Assembly: GCA_007745635.1 (NCBI GenBank)
Contig: CP036272.1
Coordinates: 1,406,792 to 1,470,791, forward strand
DNA from: Stieleria bergensis
Lineage (GTDB): Bacteria > Planctomycetota > Planctomycetia > Pirellulales > Pirellulaceae
Reading direction: 5' to 3'
Length of the DNA stretch: 64,000 nt
A program made the position numbers and the translations under genes. Shown one piece after another: positions 8,784-18,937 of the stretch (positions are counted from its first letter, which is position 1; every line of letters starts with the position of its first letter). The notes under the pieces were generated by a model that worked only from the letters and a program-made list of their open reading frames with translations, was not told where the DNA came from and searched no databases.

Positions 8784-9251
8784 ATGTGGCAAACGCTTTC
8801 GGATAATCTGCCTCATTGCACAGCGTTTCTCAATAGCTGTGCCTCCGTCTTGCTGGTGTTAGCCTTGGTCAAGATTCGCCAAGGCCGGCGAGTGGCACAT
8901 CGCAATTTGATGTTTGCTGCGTTAGCGACCAGCGCGTTGTTCTTGGCGTTGTACTTGTTGCACAAAGTTGCTTTGTATCAAGTCACCGGTGAATTCAATA
9001 AGCGTTTCCCCACCGATCCGGAAATCGCCCCAGCAGCGGCTCGCCTGGTTTACTTTGCGATTCTGGGAACACACTTGGTGCTGGCGATCACGGTGCCGTT
9101 CTTCGCACTGCGAGCGGTGTATTTAGGTGTCAAAGATCGCGTGGCAGATCACAAACGCTTGGTCCGTTACGCCTATCCGATTTGGATGTACGTGAGTGTC
9201 ACCGGCGTGCTGGTGTACCTGATGTTGTATCAGTTGTATCCGGCCAGTTGA
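8784..9251 (+). CDS. DUF420 membrane protein
   Basis: A 155-residue protein with four predicted membrane helices, typical of DUF420, a family often found beside SCO and oxidase assembly genes. ATG 8784 was chosen (MWQTLSDNLPHCTAFLNS), which gives the usual family length; a TTG at 8709 is in frame. Conserved His residues occur in LYLLHKVALYQ, GTHLVLAI and DHKRLVRYAYPIWMYVSVTG. Its position just after SCO supports a part in oxidase maturation; the biochemical function is unknown. Confidence 0.88.
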   Translation: MWQTLSDNLPHCTAFLNSCASVLLVLALVKIRQGRRVAHRNLMFAALATSALFLALYLLHKVALYQVTGEFNKRFPTDPEIAPAAARLVYFAILGTHLVLAITVPFFALRAVYLGVKDRVADHKRLVRYAYPIWMYVSVTGVLVYLMLYQLYPAS

Positions 9252-9294
9252 CCGATGAGTGAGGGTTGGTGCGCGGGAGTGATGTGAGGCGCAG

Positions 9295-9390
9295 TGTATG
9301 TTTGGGTTGGTGTATGTTTGGGTTGGTGTATGTTTGGGTTGGTGTATGTTTGGGTTGGTGTATGTTTGGGTTGGTGTATGTTTGGGTTGG
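9295..9390. repeat. Six perfect 16-bp tandem repeats
   Basis: The unit tgtatgtttgggttgg is repeated six times without mismatch from 9295 to 9390, between the convergent DUF420 and DUF1844 genes. The period is not a multiple of three and no gene spans it. The array is G-rich on the plus strand. It resembles a variable-number tandem repeat. Confidence 0.95.
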
Positions 9391-9470
9391 TGTGTGCACG
9401 CACCACTGCTTTGAAGCTTTTCGAGTAAGCGATTTTTGGTGCGTGCTTGCTGGTTGGATCTGGGGCTGGT

Positions 9471-9833
9471 TTAGCCCTTGGTTGCACCGACGTATGCCAT
9501 TCGCAGCAAGTGCAGGACTTCGTCGAACATTTTGTTCTCTTCGTCGTCCGTATTTCCCTTGGTCTTTTCTCGTAGCATTTCCAGGGTGTCGATGAAGTGT
9601 TTGGCCATTGGCAGGTCGGTCGACTTCTCTTCGGTCGCTGGGTTGGGCATCACGCCCAGGGCGATCATTGCTTGGCTGTAGAACGTGCTGATCAGGAACG
9701 CCAGTGAAGGCGGTGGCATCTGCTGCATCGCTTCTTCAGCGGCGGGTTCTGGTGCAACTTGTTTTTCTTGTTCAACCTGCGATTTCCAATCGGAATCGAT
9801 AACCAAATCGGGTTCAGAGTTTTCTTCGCTCAT
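9471..9833 (-). CDS. DUF1844 family protein
   Basis: A 120-residue acidic soluble protein. The central part (PSLAFLISTFYSQAMIALG, then AKHFIDTLEMLREKTKGN and DEVLHLLRMAYV) matches the DUF1844 pattern, a helical family of unknown function common in planctomycetes and deltaproteobacteria. It starts 50 bp downstream of pyrG on the same strand and is probably the last gene of that transcript. The N-terminal 35 residues are low-complexity and acidic. Confidence 0.85.
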   Translation of the reverse strand: MSEENSEPDLVIDSDWKSQVEQEKQVAPEPAAEEAMQQMPPPSLAFLISTFYSQAMIALGVMPNPATEEKSTDLPMAKHFIDTLEMLREKTKGNTDDEENKMFDEVLHLLRMAYVGATKG

Positions 9834-9883
9834 GATTCTTCAGTGCGGGGAATAAAGGGGATCGTCGTGTGTGTGTGCCGCGC

Positions 9884-11530
<1,647 letters not shown>

Positions 11531-11673
11531 TCATACCATGACATACGGATTGGAAAAGGCAGCTTGTTCCGGATTCCGCCGTCGTAGTTCCCGATTTCAC
11601 ATTGTGCGGTCTGTCAGCCCACGCGGCTTCTCGGTCTAGCCGGCTGCGTTTCAGCCTTCGGCTCGGTTGTCTT

Positions 11674-12519
11674 TTAGCCTTCGGCTCGGTGTCGGAATCG
11701 TTCCAGGTCGGCCTCGGTGTCGATGCCTGGTTGCGCAGGGCCGACGCGGGCGACCAGGATTCGTTTGCCAGCTTCGATGGCCCGCAATTGTTCCAGCTTT
11801 TCGGTTGCCTCCAGCGATCCGGTGGGGGATTGGCTGAACCACTTCAGGAACTCACGTCGATAGGCGTACAGGCCAAGGTGATGCCAGTAAAGTGGTGGTT
11901 GATGGTCAAGCAACCGCTCTGCAGGGCCTTGGCGATCATGCGGCACGCAGGCTCGAGAAAAGTACACTGCCCTGCCCTGCCCCTGCGGCCAGAGCGTCGC
12001 CGAGGGGTTGGCGGAATCAGCTTGCCTGTCCGCGACGATTTCCTGGTAGTCAGCCAGAACGATTTTGACGATGCCGGGATCGCCCAGCGCCGCAGCATCG
12101 GTGATCGGGGTGCCAGCGGTGGCCATGTCTGCGTCGGGATGATCAAGAAGCAGTTTTCCGACGGCCAGAATCGCGTTGGGATCCAGTTCCGGCTCATCCC
12201 CCTGGACATTGATAAACGTGTCGATGTCGGGGAATCGAGCGGCCACCTCCGCGATGCGATCGGTGCCGCTGGGGCACAGTGGGGACGTCATCACCCAGCG
12301 GCCACCAAACTGTTCGACCTGGTCGGCAACTTCTTGGTCATCCACGGCGACGATCACGTTGGTGGCTTGGCCGTGGTCGTCAAATTGTGTGAGCGGGCAC
12401 TGGCAGGCTGCTAAGTAGGTGTGATGCAGCACGGTCTTGCCGGCGACGACGCGTAGCAGTTTGCGCGGCAGACGCGTCGAGTGGAGGCGTGCGGGCAGGA
12501 CGATCAAGGCGCGGTCCAT
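11674..12519 (-). CDS. kdsB: 3-deoxy-manno-octulosonate cytidylyltransferase (CMP-Kdo synthetase)
   Basis: A 281-residue enzyme that activates Kdo with CTP to CMP-Kdo for lipopolysaccharide inner-core synthesis. ATG 12519 gives MDRALIVLPARLHSTRLPRK, the usual start with the nucleotide-binding PARL.STRLP motif. NVQGDEPEL, CPSGTDRIAEVA, EKLEQLRAIEAG and GIDTEADLERF are all KdsB signatures. The open frame extends 60 codons upstream into the preceding gene, but that part lacks family similarity. Its presence supports a Kdo-containing outer membrane. It lies between an epimerase gene and pyrG on the same strand. Confidence 0.95.
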   Translation of the reverse strand: MDRALIVLPARLHSTRLPRKLLRVVAGKTVLHHTYLAACQCPLTQFDDHGQATNVIVAVDDQEVADQVEQFGGRWVMTSPLCPSGTDRIAEVAARFPDIDTFINVQGDEPELDPNAILAVGKLLLDHPDADMATAGTPITDAAALGDPGIVKIVLADYQEIVADRQADSANPSATLWPQGQGRAVYFSRACVPHDRQGPAERLLDHQPPLYWHHLGLYAYRREFLKWFSQSPTGSLEATEKLEQLRAIEAGKRILVARVGPAQPGIDTEADLERFRHRAEG

Positions 12520-12560
12520 GGCAGGCTGACTGGTCTCTGGTGAGGATTCGGTGTGCAGCG

Positions 12561-13508
12561 TTAAGAATTGCTGATGCCAGCAATTTGAGCAATGGTCTGA
12601 TTTAGCAATTCCTCGCCGCCGTAAGTCATGCCCAGCGATTGCAGCTTGCGAGTATCCATCAAGTGCTTGGGCTGTTTGGGCACGCCGATGATCTTGCAAT
12701 CCTTGCCCAGGAGTTTCTTGGCCCGGTTGGCGACTTCAAAATTGCTGATCATGCGTTCGCAGCAATTGTAGACGTCGCCGCTTTGGAGCTGTGGCGATTG
12801 GATCAGCAGCAGTGTGGCTTTGGCGACGTCCGCCGCATGGACGGTTTTGCTGCCGCCTTCGGCACGCCGTTCGTTGTCACCAGGGCCGCAGTAGCGGATG
12901 GACTGAATCAGATCAAACCATTTGGAGTTTTCAATCGGGGACGCGGCGCCGTAGATGCTTGTCGGACGGATCGTTGCGGTCTGCAGCGAAGTGCTGACGC
13001 CGTATTGACGAATGAGCAACTCAACCGCGCCCTTGGTCGCGCCATACAGTGTGCTCGGAAGCCTTGGGTGGGATTCGTCCAGCGGCCGATCGCCCAGGAC
13101 CGTCTCATGCACGGCTCCGCTGGACAAATAGATGAATCGTTGCACGCTGGAATGGGCGGCGGCCTCTAACAGGGCCAGCGACCCTGTGGCGTTGCGGTTC
13201 CAGTACTGAAGAACATCCGCAGGTGGATCCAAAAAACGACCGCCCATCGCGTCGTGGGCACTGTGCACCACCGCGTCAGCGCCGGTCAGCAGCTGTTCAA
13301 TCGCTTCGGGTTCAGGAAGATTCCCGGTGATCCACTGCAGGTTTGCATTGGCCACCTTGAGATCGCTGGCCACCTTGAGATGGCTGGCCACCTTGCGGGC
13401 GCTGGCCGGTTGCCGAGTCAACGCACGGACCTGATGTCCGTGGTCCAAGGCATGTTGAATGATGTAGCGTCCTAGAAATCCGGTTCCACCCGTGACGGCA
13501 ATCTGCAT
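12561..13508 (-). CDS. NAD(P)-dependent epimerase/dehydratase (extended SDR)
   Basis: A 315-residue extended short-chain dehydrogenase. The Rossmann motif is MQIAVTGGTGFLGRYI; the catalytic region has YLSSGAVH and YGATKGAVE (Y-x3-K). TIRPTSIYGA matches the substrate-side loop of nucleotide-sugar epimerases. The substrate is not determinable. It lies 41 bp upstream of kdsB, so an envelope-sugar role is possible. An in-frame 18-bp repeat inserts KVASHLKVASDLKVA near residue 45. Alternative: a ubiquinone-associated or dihydroflavonol reductase-like SDR. Confidence 0.88.
   Translation of the reverse strand: MQIAVTGGTGFLGRYIIQHALDHGHQVRALTRQPASARKVASHLKVASDLKVANANLQWITGNLPEPEAIEQLLTGADAVVHSAHDAMGGRFLDPPADVLQYWNRNATGSLALLEAAAHSSVQRFIYLSSGAVHETVLGDRPLDESHPRLPSTLYGATKGAVELLIRQYGVSTSLQTATIRPTSIYGAASPIENSKWFDLIQSIRYCGPGDNERRAEGGSKTVHAADVAKATLLLIQSPQLQSGDVYNCCERMISNFEVANRAKKLLGKDCKIIGVPKQPKHLMDTRKLQSLGMTYGGEELLNQTIAQIAGISNS
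13349..13402. repeat. In-frame 18-bp tandem repeat inside the SDR gene
   Basis: Three near-identical 18-bp units (tggccaccttgagatSgc, the last diverged) run 13349-13402. On the coding strand they give a repeated K-V-A-S-x-L hexapeptide between beta strand 2 and the next strand of the Rossmann fold. The length keeps the reading frame. Confidence 0.8.
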
Positions 13509-13720
13509 CGAGAAAGATGTCCTCGGCCAGCGAATGACTCAAAAGTACAAGTGAATGACGGAAAGGGTCCAGTGAACGTTTCAAGCGTCCCCATCGTCAG
13601 CAATGTCTTCAAAGACGATAACAATGATCCACTACGGCGTGGATCCATGAAACGCCAATTCACCCTGCGAATTTTGATGAAATTTGGCGAGTTCGTTTCA
13701 GCGCATGAAAAACAGCGCAT

Positions 13721-13751
13721 GAAAAAACCCAGTGAAGCGAATTCACTGGGT
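13721..13751 (-). terminator. Intrinsic terminator of the Flp pilin gene
   Basis: A perfect 10-bp stem, acccagtgaa (13727-13736) with ttcactgggt (13742-13751), has a 5-nt loop. Read on the minus strand it is followed by six T residues. It lies about 43 bp after the Flp pilin stop codon. Confidence 0.85.
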
Positions 13752-13793
13752 GGCTAACTGGGCGAGCGTTTCAGCGGGATGGAAAAGCGTTGA

Positions 13794-13988
13794 TTAGTTG
13801 TTGATTGCACCGGTGATTGCAGTCGCTGATTCATCAAAGCTTTCGCGTGTTGCGTTGGACAGAGCGTCGATTGCGCCGAGGCAGACAACCAGGATCAAAG
13901 CCAGCATCACTGCGTATTCCACTGCAGTAGTGCCGTCTTCATCAAGCCAGAATGACACTGGCTCGGGTTCGGGGGCATCGTGTGACAT
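13794..13988 (-). CDS. Flp/Fap-type pilin subunit
   Basis: A 64-residue prepilin-like protein. A short acidic hydrophilic leader is followed by DEDGTTAVEYAVMLALILVV, matching the Flp pilin processing and assembly motif (Gly before the cleavage site, then Thr-x-x-x-Glu-Tyr and a hydrophobic helix). Flp pilins build Tad-type adhesive pili. No tad assembly genes are in the window, so this is an isolated subunit gene with its own terminator, as is common in planctomycetes. Confidence 0.87.
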   Translation of the reverse strand: MSHDAPEPEPVSFWLDEDGTTAVEYAVMLALILVVCLGAIDALSNATRESFDESATAITGAINN

Positions 13989-14577
13989 GGGTAAATATAT
14001 ATCGAGTAGGTAGATTTTGTAAGAAAACCATCGGTCCTTGAAAACCTATGTCAGGATCTGGCGTAGTACGGTCAGATTCCCGTAATAATTGACCGAAATC
14101 TGTCGATAATTCGCGTTTGCCAATGCGCTGATCTGTTTTCCATGCTAAACCGCCGCCTGGGGTGCCGGAGCATGGCCTAAACTATGCAGTTGGGTGCAGG
14201 AATCGACCTGCAAAGCGGCAGGTTCGGCTACCAAACGAAGGTTGATGACGGTTTTTCGGGCGGGCGAGCAAATGCCCTGCGGGAGTGGCTGGCTGGCTTT
14301 TCCAGTGCGGATGGTGATGCACCGACACCCAGAGAACGATTTCCTGGCCGAGCGATGCCTTACTGCCGGGGAATTGTCGCTCTAGCAACAGCTGCTGGTT
14401 GAGTCGATCCAAGGGGCGAGATAGTCTTTTGCTAGGGGAACGACACGCCACTGCCTGCTGGGAGAGTTGCCTGCTGGGATGGTTGCCTGCTGCTACTGGA
14501 AACGGAAACTCTCCGGGCCGGCGACGTACCAAGCGTCGATGCTGCTCCTTGGAACACTCCATCGGAAGAAAGAATAC
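13989..14577. other. Gap between divergent Flp and permease genes, with 16-bp imperfect repeats
   Basis: About 590 bp without a convincing gene. Open frames here on either strand have low-complexity, Arg- and Ser-rich translations and match no family. At 14452-14499 a 16-bp unit (tgcctgctgggagagt and variants) is repeated about 2.5 times just ahead of the permease gene. A purine-rich stretch, ggaagaaag, precedes the permease start. Promoters for both flanking genes should lie here but none is clear. Confidence 0.5.
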
Positions 14578-16347
14578 ATGTTGGGTCCAGTTTTCAACCG
14601 TGAAGCCATCGTGGCACCGAAGCGAACGAAGACGTACTTGTCGCGGGGCATTTACGTTGCGGCGTTGTTTGCATTGCTGTGCACCGGCTATCTGGTGTTT
14701 GATGGATCGAGAAGTCTGTCGACGGTCTCGGATTCGGCTCGATTCGGTGGCTGGATGTTTGTGTTGCTCGCTCCACTGCAGCTGTTGATCCTTTGCAGCA
14801 TGTCCGCGGTCGGTTCGGCGGCCTCGGTGGCTCAGGAGAAGGATCGCCGTACCATTTTGTTGTTGTTAATGACTCGTCTCAGCGGGTTCGAAGTGGTGGT
14901 GGGAAAACTGACCGCCACATTGCTAGGGCCTGTTTCGCTGTTGCTGGCCGCGTTGCCGCTGTTCTTGGTGCTTCCATTGCTTGGCGGCGTGGCTCCCGAG
15001 CAGGTTGGGGCGGTGTTTGCGATTACTTTGGCATCGATCATTTTTGCTGGGTCGGTGGGAACCGTGATGGGGCTATGGCGTGAAAAGACGTTTCAGGCCA
15101 TCGCGTTGACGGTCCTGGCGATCTTGATGTTGCTGGTTTGTGGCGAGATTGTGATTGGCAGTGTGTCCAGCTTGCCCGAAGCGGTTCGTTTAGCCTTCAG
15201 TCCTTTTCGAGCCTTGATGGCATCGGCCTCGCCCAGTGGCATTCTGACCGCATCGACGTTCACGGGAATTGTTGCTTTGTTTGCCGTGATGCTGTTGCTC
15301 TCGGCGTTGGTCTTGTTGATTGGGGTCGCGCGCGTTCGCATCTGGAACCCTTCTCGCGAAGTTCGGTTTAAGGCTCCTGAGCCCGAGACCGGTGAAGAAG
15401 CCAAGGAGCAGGAGACGAAAGAGTCATGGAAGGTGCGAGCTCCGCGACCGGTGTGGAACAACCCAGTGCTGTGGCGTGAGGTTCGCACCTGGGCCTATGG
15501 GCGGAAAGTCATCGTGATTCGTGTGGCGTTCGCCATGTTATTTGCGTTGGGAGCGTTGATCGTCTTTGATCAAATTCAGTCCGGCATCGCGTATGAGTCG
15601 ATTTCACGGGTCGGCCGTTCCCTGCCTTCGGCAACGCTGCCGGTTGCGGCGATCGGCGTGGTGAGTCTTGTCTTGGTCAATACACTGGCAGTCAACTCGG
15701 TCACAAACGAACGGGATGGATTGGCATTGGACTTGTTGCTGGTCACGGATCTTTCGCCGCGAGAGTTTGTCTTTGGCAAAATGCTGGGCGTGCTCTATGT
15801 GGGCAAGGAACTGATTTTATTGCCGCTGGGTTTGCTGATTTATTTGGGTGTCAGTGGCGTGACGACTTACGAGAACATGGTCTATGCGATTTTGGGCGCT
15901 GTGATCCTGTATGCCTTCGTAGCGATGTTGGGGATTCATTCCGGATTAAACTACGTTGCCGGACGCACCGCGATTCTGGCTAGCCTGGGCACGGTGTTTT
16001 TCCTGTGCGTGGGCATCGCGATTTGCATGACCATCATGGTTAGCTTTCAAGGTGCTTTTCAGATGCAGTTGGCTCCGTTCTTGTTGATGATTCTTGGGGG
16101 CGGTGGCGCCTTATTCGCTTCGCTCGGATGGCGGAATCCCTCGCGCGCGATCTTTGTCGCCTCCTTTACTCTGCCGCTGATTACCTACTATTCAATCACT
16201 CAGTTTCTGCTGCAGACCGACCACTTGTTTGTGTTTTTTGCGATGTTGACCGGTTATGGATTCACCATTGCGGCGCTGATGATTCCCGCCCTGAGCGAGT
16301 TCGATGTGTCTCTGGAAAAAGATCGCAGCCGCGAAGGGGATGGCTGA
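14578..16347 (+). CDS. ABC-2 type transporter permease, two fused modules
   Basis: A 589-residue integral membrane protein with about twelve hydrophobic segments. ATG 14578 was chosen because it follows a purine-rich stretch and gives MLGPVFNREAIVAPKRTKTY, the amphipathic entry typical of ABC-2 permeases. A second copy of this entry occurs after a charged linker at about residue 280-300 (NNPVLWREVRTWAYGRKVIV), so two permease modules are joined in one chain. No ATPase gene is adjacent, so the energising subunit must be encoded elsewhere. The stop codon abuts the TTG start of the next gene, implying coupling with the CNNM transporters. Substrate unknown. Confidence 0.75.
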   Translation: MLGPVFNREAIVAPKRTKTYLSRGIYVAALFALLCTGYLVFDGSRSLSTVSDSARFGGWMFVLLAPLQLLILCSMSAVGSAASVAQEKDRRTILLLLMTRLSGFEVVVGKLTATLLGPVSLLLAALPLFLVLPLLGGVAPEQVGAVFAITLASIIFAGSVGTVMGLWREKTFQAIALTVLAILMLLVCGEIVIGSVSSLPEAVRLAFSPFRALMASASPSGILTASTFTGIVALFAVMLLLSALVLLIGVARVRIWNPSREVRFKAPEPETGEEAKEQETKESWKVRAPRPVWNNPVLWREVRTWAYGRKVIVIRVAFAMLFALGALIVFDQIQSGIAYESISRVGRSLPSATLPVAAIGVVSLVLVNTLAVNSVTNERDGLALDLLLVTDLSPREFVFGKMLGVLYVGKELILLPLGLLIYLGVSGVTTYENMVYAILGAVILYAFVAMLGIHSGLNYVAGRTAILASLGTVFFLCVGIAICMTIMVSFQGAFQMQLAPFLLMILGGGGALFASLGWRNPSRAIFVASFTLPLITYYSITQFLLQTDHLFVFFAMLTGYGFTIAALMIPALSEFDVSLEKDRSREGDG

Positions 16348-17643
16348 TTGAATTTGATCTCAGAGTACGCTGCCTGGCTGCTGCCCATGGCGGTCTTGAT
16401 CGCACTGAGCGCTTTGTTTAGTGGCAGCGAGGCTGCCTTGTTCTCGCTTTCTGCCCGTGACCAGCGCAGGCTTGACTCGGCAGGCGGTGGCGGCCGGATT
16501 GCGTTGTCGTTGTTGGGCAATTCCGAACAACTGCTCTCAGCGATTCTGTTTTGGAATCTGCTGATCAACATGCTGTACTTTGCCATCGCCTCGATCGTCG
16601 CAGGGGACTTAGAAGCCAATGAATCGTTCGGAGCGGGTTGGGCGCTGGGATTCACGATGCTCAGCCTGCTGGCGATGATCTTTTTAAGCGAAATGCTGCC
16701 CAAGAGTTTGGCGGTTCTGGCGCCGCTGCGAACGTCTATTGTGATCGCTCGGCCCTTGAACATCGCGTTTCACATCATCAAGCCACTGTTGCCGTTGATT
16801 GGAACGGCGAATCTTCTTGCCGGGCGTTTGCTTTGGCCAGGCTTTCAAGCGGAAAACGAAATCGATCTGGCCGACATCGAGCGTGCGGTGGAATTGGGGA
16901 CGGACGATGCAGCGTTGATCGAACGCGAACGTCTAGCCGTGCGTTCTTTGGTTGAACTGGGGACAATGCGTGCGAGTGAGCTGATGCGGCCGCGAGGCAA
17001 ACTGCGGCTCTTTCATCCTCCCGGTGACCTTGCTGAAATCTTTGAGCAAGAAACTCCCGGTGGCTATCTGATCATCACGGACGAGTCTCGCAACCACATG
17101 GTTGGTTCTCTGGACGTTCGTCTGTTGCGTCCCAGTCAAGTCGATCGTTATCAGGACTGGATTGAACCTGTCACCTATGTCCCTTGGGCCGCCTCCGTCG
17201 CCAGAGTCTTGGACCAGTTGACCAAAACCGATTCGCACGTCGCGATTGTGGTTGACGAATACGGCGACTGCATTGGAGCCTTGTCAACGGATCGGATCTT
17301 TCGGCGGATTCTGGCACCGCATTCGTATGAAAACGTTTCAGGCGATGCCGCGCTCGCGATGAAAGACATGGGAGATGGAAGCTGGCAGGTTTCCGGGAGC
17401 ATCCCGCTGCGCCAGCTCGCTAAATTCTTGCAGGAAGAACTTGCTGATGAATCGATCGCGACCGTTGCCGGTTACCTGCAACGCACGAACGAACGATTGC
17501 CACGAGTTGGCGATCAGGCGTTGTTGGGACGCTATCAGTTGTCTTTACTCGATCAGGTTGAAAACGAATCCACGATCGAGGTTCGGCGGGTGAAGGAAAC
17601 GGATGCTGGTGACGGTACTGCTGAGTTGGAGGTGGATCAATGA
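16348..17643 (+). CDS. CNNM/CBS-domain transporter (HlyC/CorC family)
   Basis: A 431-residue membrane protein. An N-terminal CNNM domain (about residues 1-190) has FSGSEAALFSLSARDQRRL, the conserved S-G-S-E-x-A motif, and FLSEMLPKSLAV. A CBS pair follows (about 205-325, RASELMRPRGKL and VVDEYGDCIGALS), then a CorC/HlyC C-terminal domain (about 340-425). The family is linked to Mg2+/Co2+ efflux or homeostasis. The start is a TTG directly after the permease stop; no nearer ATG leaves the first helix intact. It overlaps the next CNNM gene by 4 bp. Confidence 0.9.
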   Translation: MNLISEYAAWLLPMAVLIALSALFSGSEAALFSLSARDQRRLDSAGGGGRIALSLLGNSEQLLSAILFWNLLINMLYFAIASIVAGDLEANESFGAGWALGFTMLSLLAMIFLSEMLPKSLAVLAPLRTSIVIARPLNIAFHIIKPLLPLIGTANLLAGRLLWPGFQAENEIDLADIERAVELGTDDAALIERERLAVRSLVELGTMRASELMRPRGKLRLFHPPGDLAEIFEQETPGGYLIITDESRNHMVGSLDVRLLRPSQVDRYQDWIEPVTYVPWAASVARVLDQLTKTDSHVAIVVDEYGDCIGALSTDRIFRRILAPHSYENVSGDAALAMKDMGDGSWQVSGSIPLRQLAKFLQEELADESIATVAGYLQRTNERLPRVGDQALLGRYQLSLLDQVENESTIEVRRVKETDAGDGTAELEVDQ

Positions 17644-18581
17644 TCTTCGCTGCACTCGGTTTGTTCCTGGTCTCGTTGCTGATGAGTGGTTTTTTCAGTG
17701 GCAGCGAGACCGGCATGTATCGCGTTTCCAGAACGCGATTGATTCTTGATGCGCTTGGTGGTTCACGTGGTTCGCGCGTGATGATCTGGTTGCTGAATCG
17801 GCCGGCAGTTTTTGTAGCCACGGCATTGGTCGGGAATAATATTGCGAACTTTTTGTCCAGCTTTGCCACTGTCTGGTTGATCGGCATTCTGTTTCAGGGT
17901 TCCTCGGCGGCCGAATTGATTGGGCCAATCTTGATGACTCCGGTGGTGTTTATCTTTGGCGAACTGTTGCCCAAACACTGGTTCTTTCACGCGCCCTATC
18001 GACTGTTGCACCGTGTTCAGCCGCTGTTGGTCTTGGCCACGATCCTGTTTCTGCCCATCAGCATGCTCTTGGCCTTGCTGGGCAAAGCACTGAGTTTATT
18101 GACAGGGCAGACACCGTTTCGTTTGCGATTAGCAATGGCGCGCGGTGATGTGGCTCAGTTGTTACGTGCAGGCGAAGAGGCTGGTATTTTGCATGCCGCA
18201 CAGCGAACCATGGCTGAGCATCTGTTTGAAACCGGTAACGAACCGGCGCTTTCGTTTGCCGTTCCAGTGCAACGGCTTGCGGCGGTTGATGCGGGAGTGG
18301 ATGTGGCGACAGCACAGTCTGCTGCTCGGCGCAAGAACCATCCCATCCTGTTGGTCTCTGAAGCCGGGCAGATTAAAGGCTACGTGAGGTACGCTGAATT
18401 AATCGGTCAGCAGACGTTGCCAGCGAGTCGACCTGTGGTGACCGCAAGTGTGGCTGAAAGACACTTTACCACGCTTTTAAGAATGTACGACTCCGGCAGT
18501 GAAGTCGCCTTGCTGCAAGATGAGAACCAGGTCACGCGATCTGTCGTGACCCGTCGCCAGTTATTGCAGTCGTTGAAGTAA
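17640..18581 (+). CDS. Second CNNM/CBS-domain transporter, lacking the CorC/HlyC tail
   Basis: A 313-residue paralogue of the preceding protein. The CNNM membrane domain shows FFSGSETGMYRVSRTRL and FIFGELLPKHWFFHAPYRLL. A diverged CBS region follows at about 195-310. It ends there, without the C-terminal CorC/HlyC domain of its neighbour. Its ATG overlaps the preceding stop (ATGA), so the two are probably made together and may form a heteromer. Ion specificity cannot be read from sequence. Confidence 0.87.
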   Translation: MIFAALGLFLVSLLMSGFFSGSETGMYRVSRTRLILDALGGSRGSRVMIWLLNRPAVFVATALVGNNIANFLSSFATVWLIGILFQGSSAAELIGPILMTPVVFIFGELLPKHWFFHAPYRLLHRVQPLLVLATILFLPISMLLALLGKALSLLTGQTPFRLRLAMARGDVAQLLRAGEEAGILHAAQRTMAEHLFETGNEPALSFAVPVQRLAAVDAGVDVATAQSAARRKNHPILLVSEAGQIKGYVRYAELIGQQTLPASRPVVTASVAERHFTTLLRMYDSGSEVALLQDENQVTRSVVTRRQLLQSLK

Positions 18582-18607
18582 CCTTGCAATCGACCGCTGC
18601 GAGACTT

Positions 18608-18937
18608 CTATTCAGATGCTGGCTTGCTGTAGCCTAGGCTGTTGATGACCATCAGCATTTCGTCGCAGGTGATGTATCGACGATGATGTTCCATTTTGTA
18701 TTGATCGATCGCTAGGGCAAGTTCGCGTCCATCTTCGCTAAGTCCCTGGTAGCTGCTGCCAAACTGACGACGCTCGTTGCTGCCCAATGACCGACTATTG
18801 GCACGACGTCGATCGACAAAGTCTTCTCGGTGCGATGGTTGGGTGGCTGAATCATTTCCAGCTTGGAAACCACTGACAACAAAGCCAGTGCCGGTGGTGA
18901 ATTGCGACGAGGCGGCATCAGCGTTGTGAAGTGACAT
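18608..18937 (-). CDS. Small conserved-type protein of unknown function
   Basis: A 109-residue soluble protein starting at ATG 18937 (MSLHNADAASSQF). The N-terminal half is low-complexity and polar. The C-terminal half, from RRQFGSSYQGLSEDGRELA through AIDQYKMEHHRRYITCDEML, looks like a compact helical domain of about 50 residues ending in INSLGYSKP. I recall similar short proteins from planctomycetes but cannot name a family. It converges on the second CNNM gene, 26 bp away. Confidence 0.7.
   Translation of the reverse strand: MSLHNADAASSQFTTGTGFVVSGFQAGNDSATQPSHREDFVDRRRANSRSLGSNERRQFGSSYQGLSEDGRELALAIDQYKMEHHRRYITCDEMLMVINSLGYSKPASE

Noticed and set aside
9295-9390. Possible CRISPR array
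   Set aside because: The 16-bp units are directly adjacent with no spacers, are too short, and no cas genes are nearby.
14182-14562. 126-codon minus-strand frame between the Flp and permease genes
   Set aside because: Low-complexity Arg/Ser/His-rich translation, no motif, no ribosome site, and it crosses a tandem repeat.
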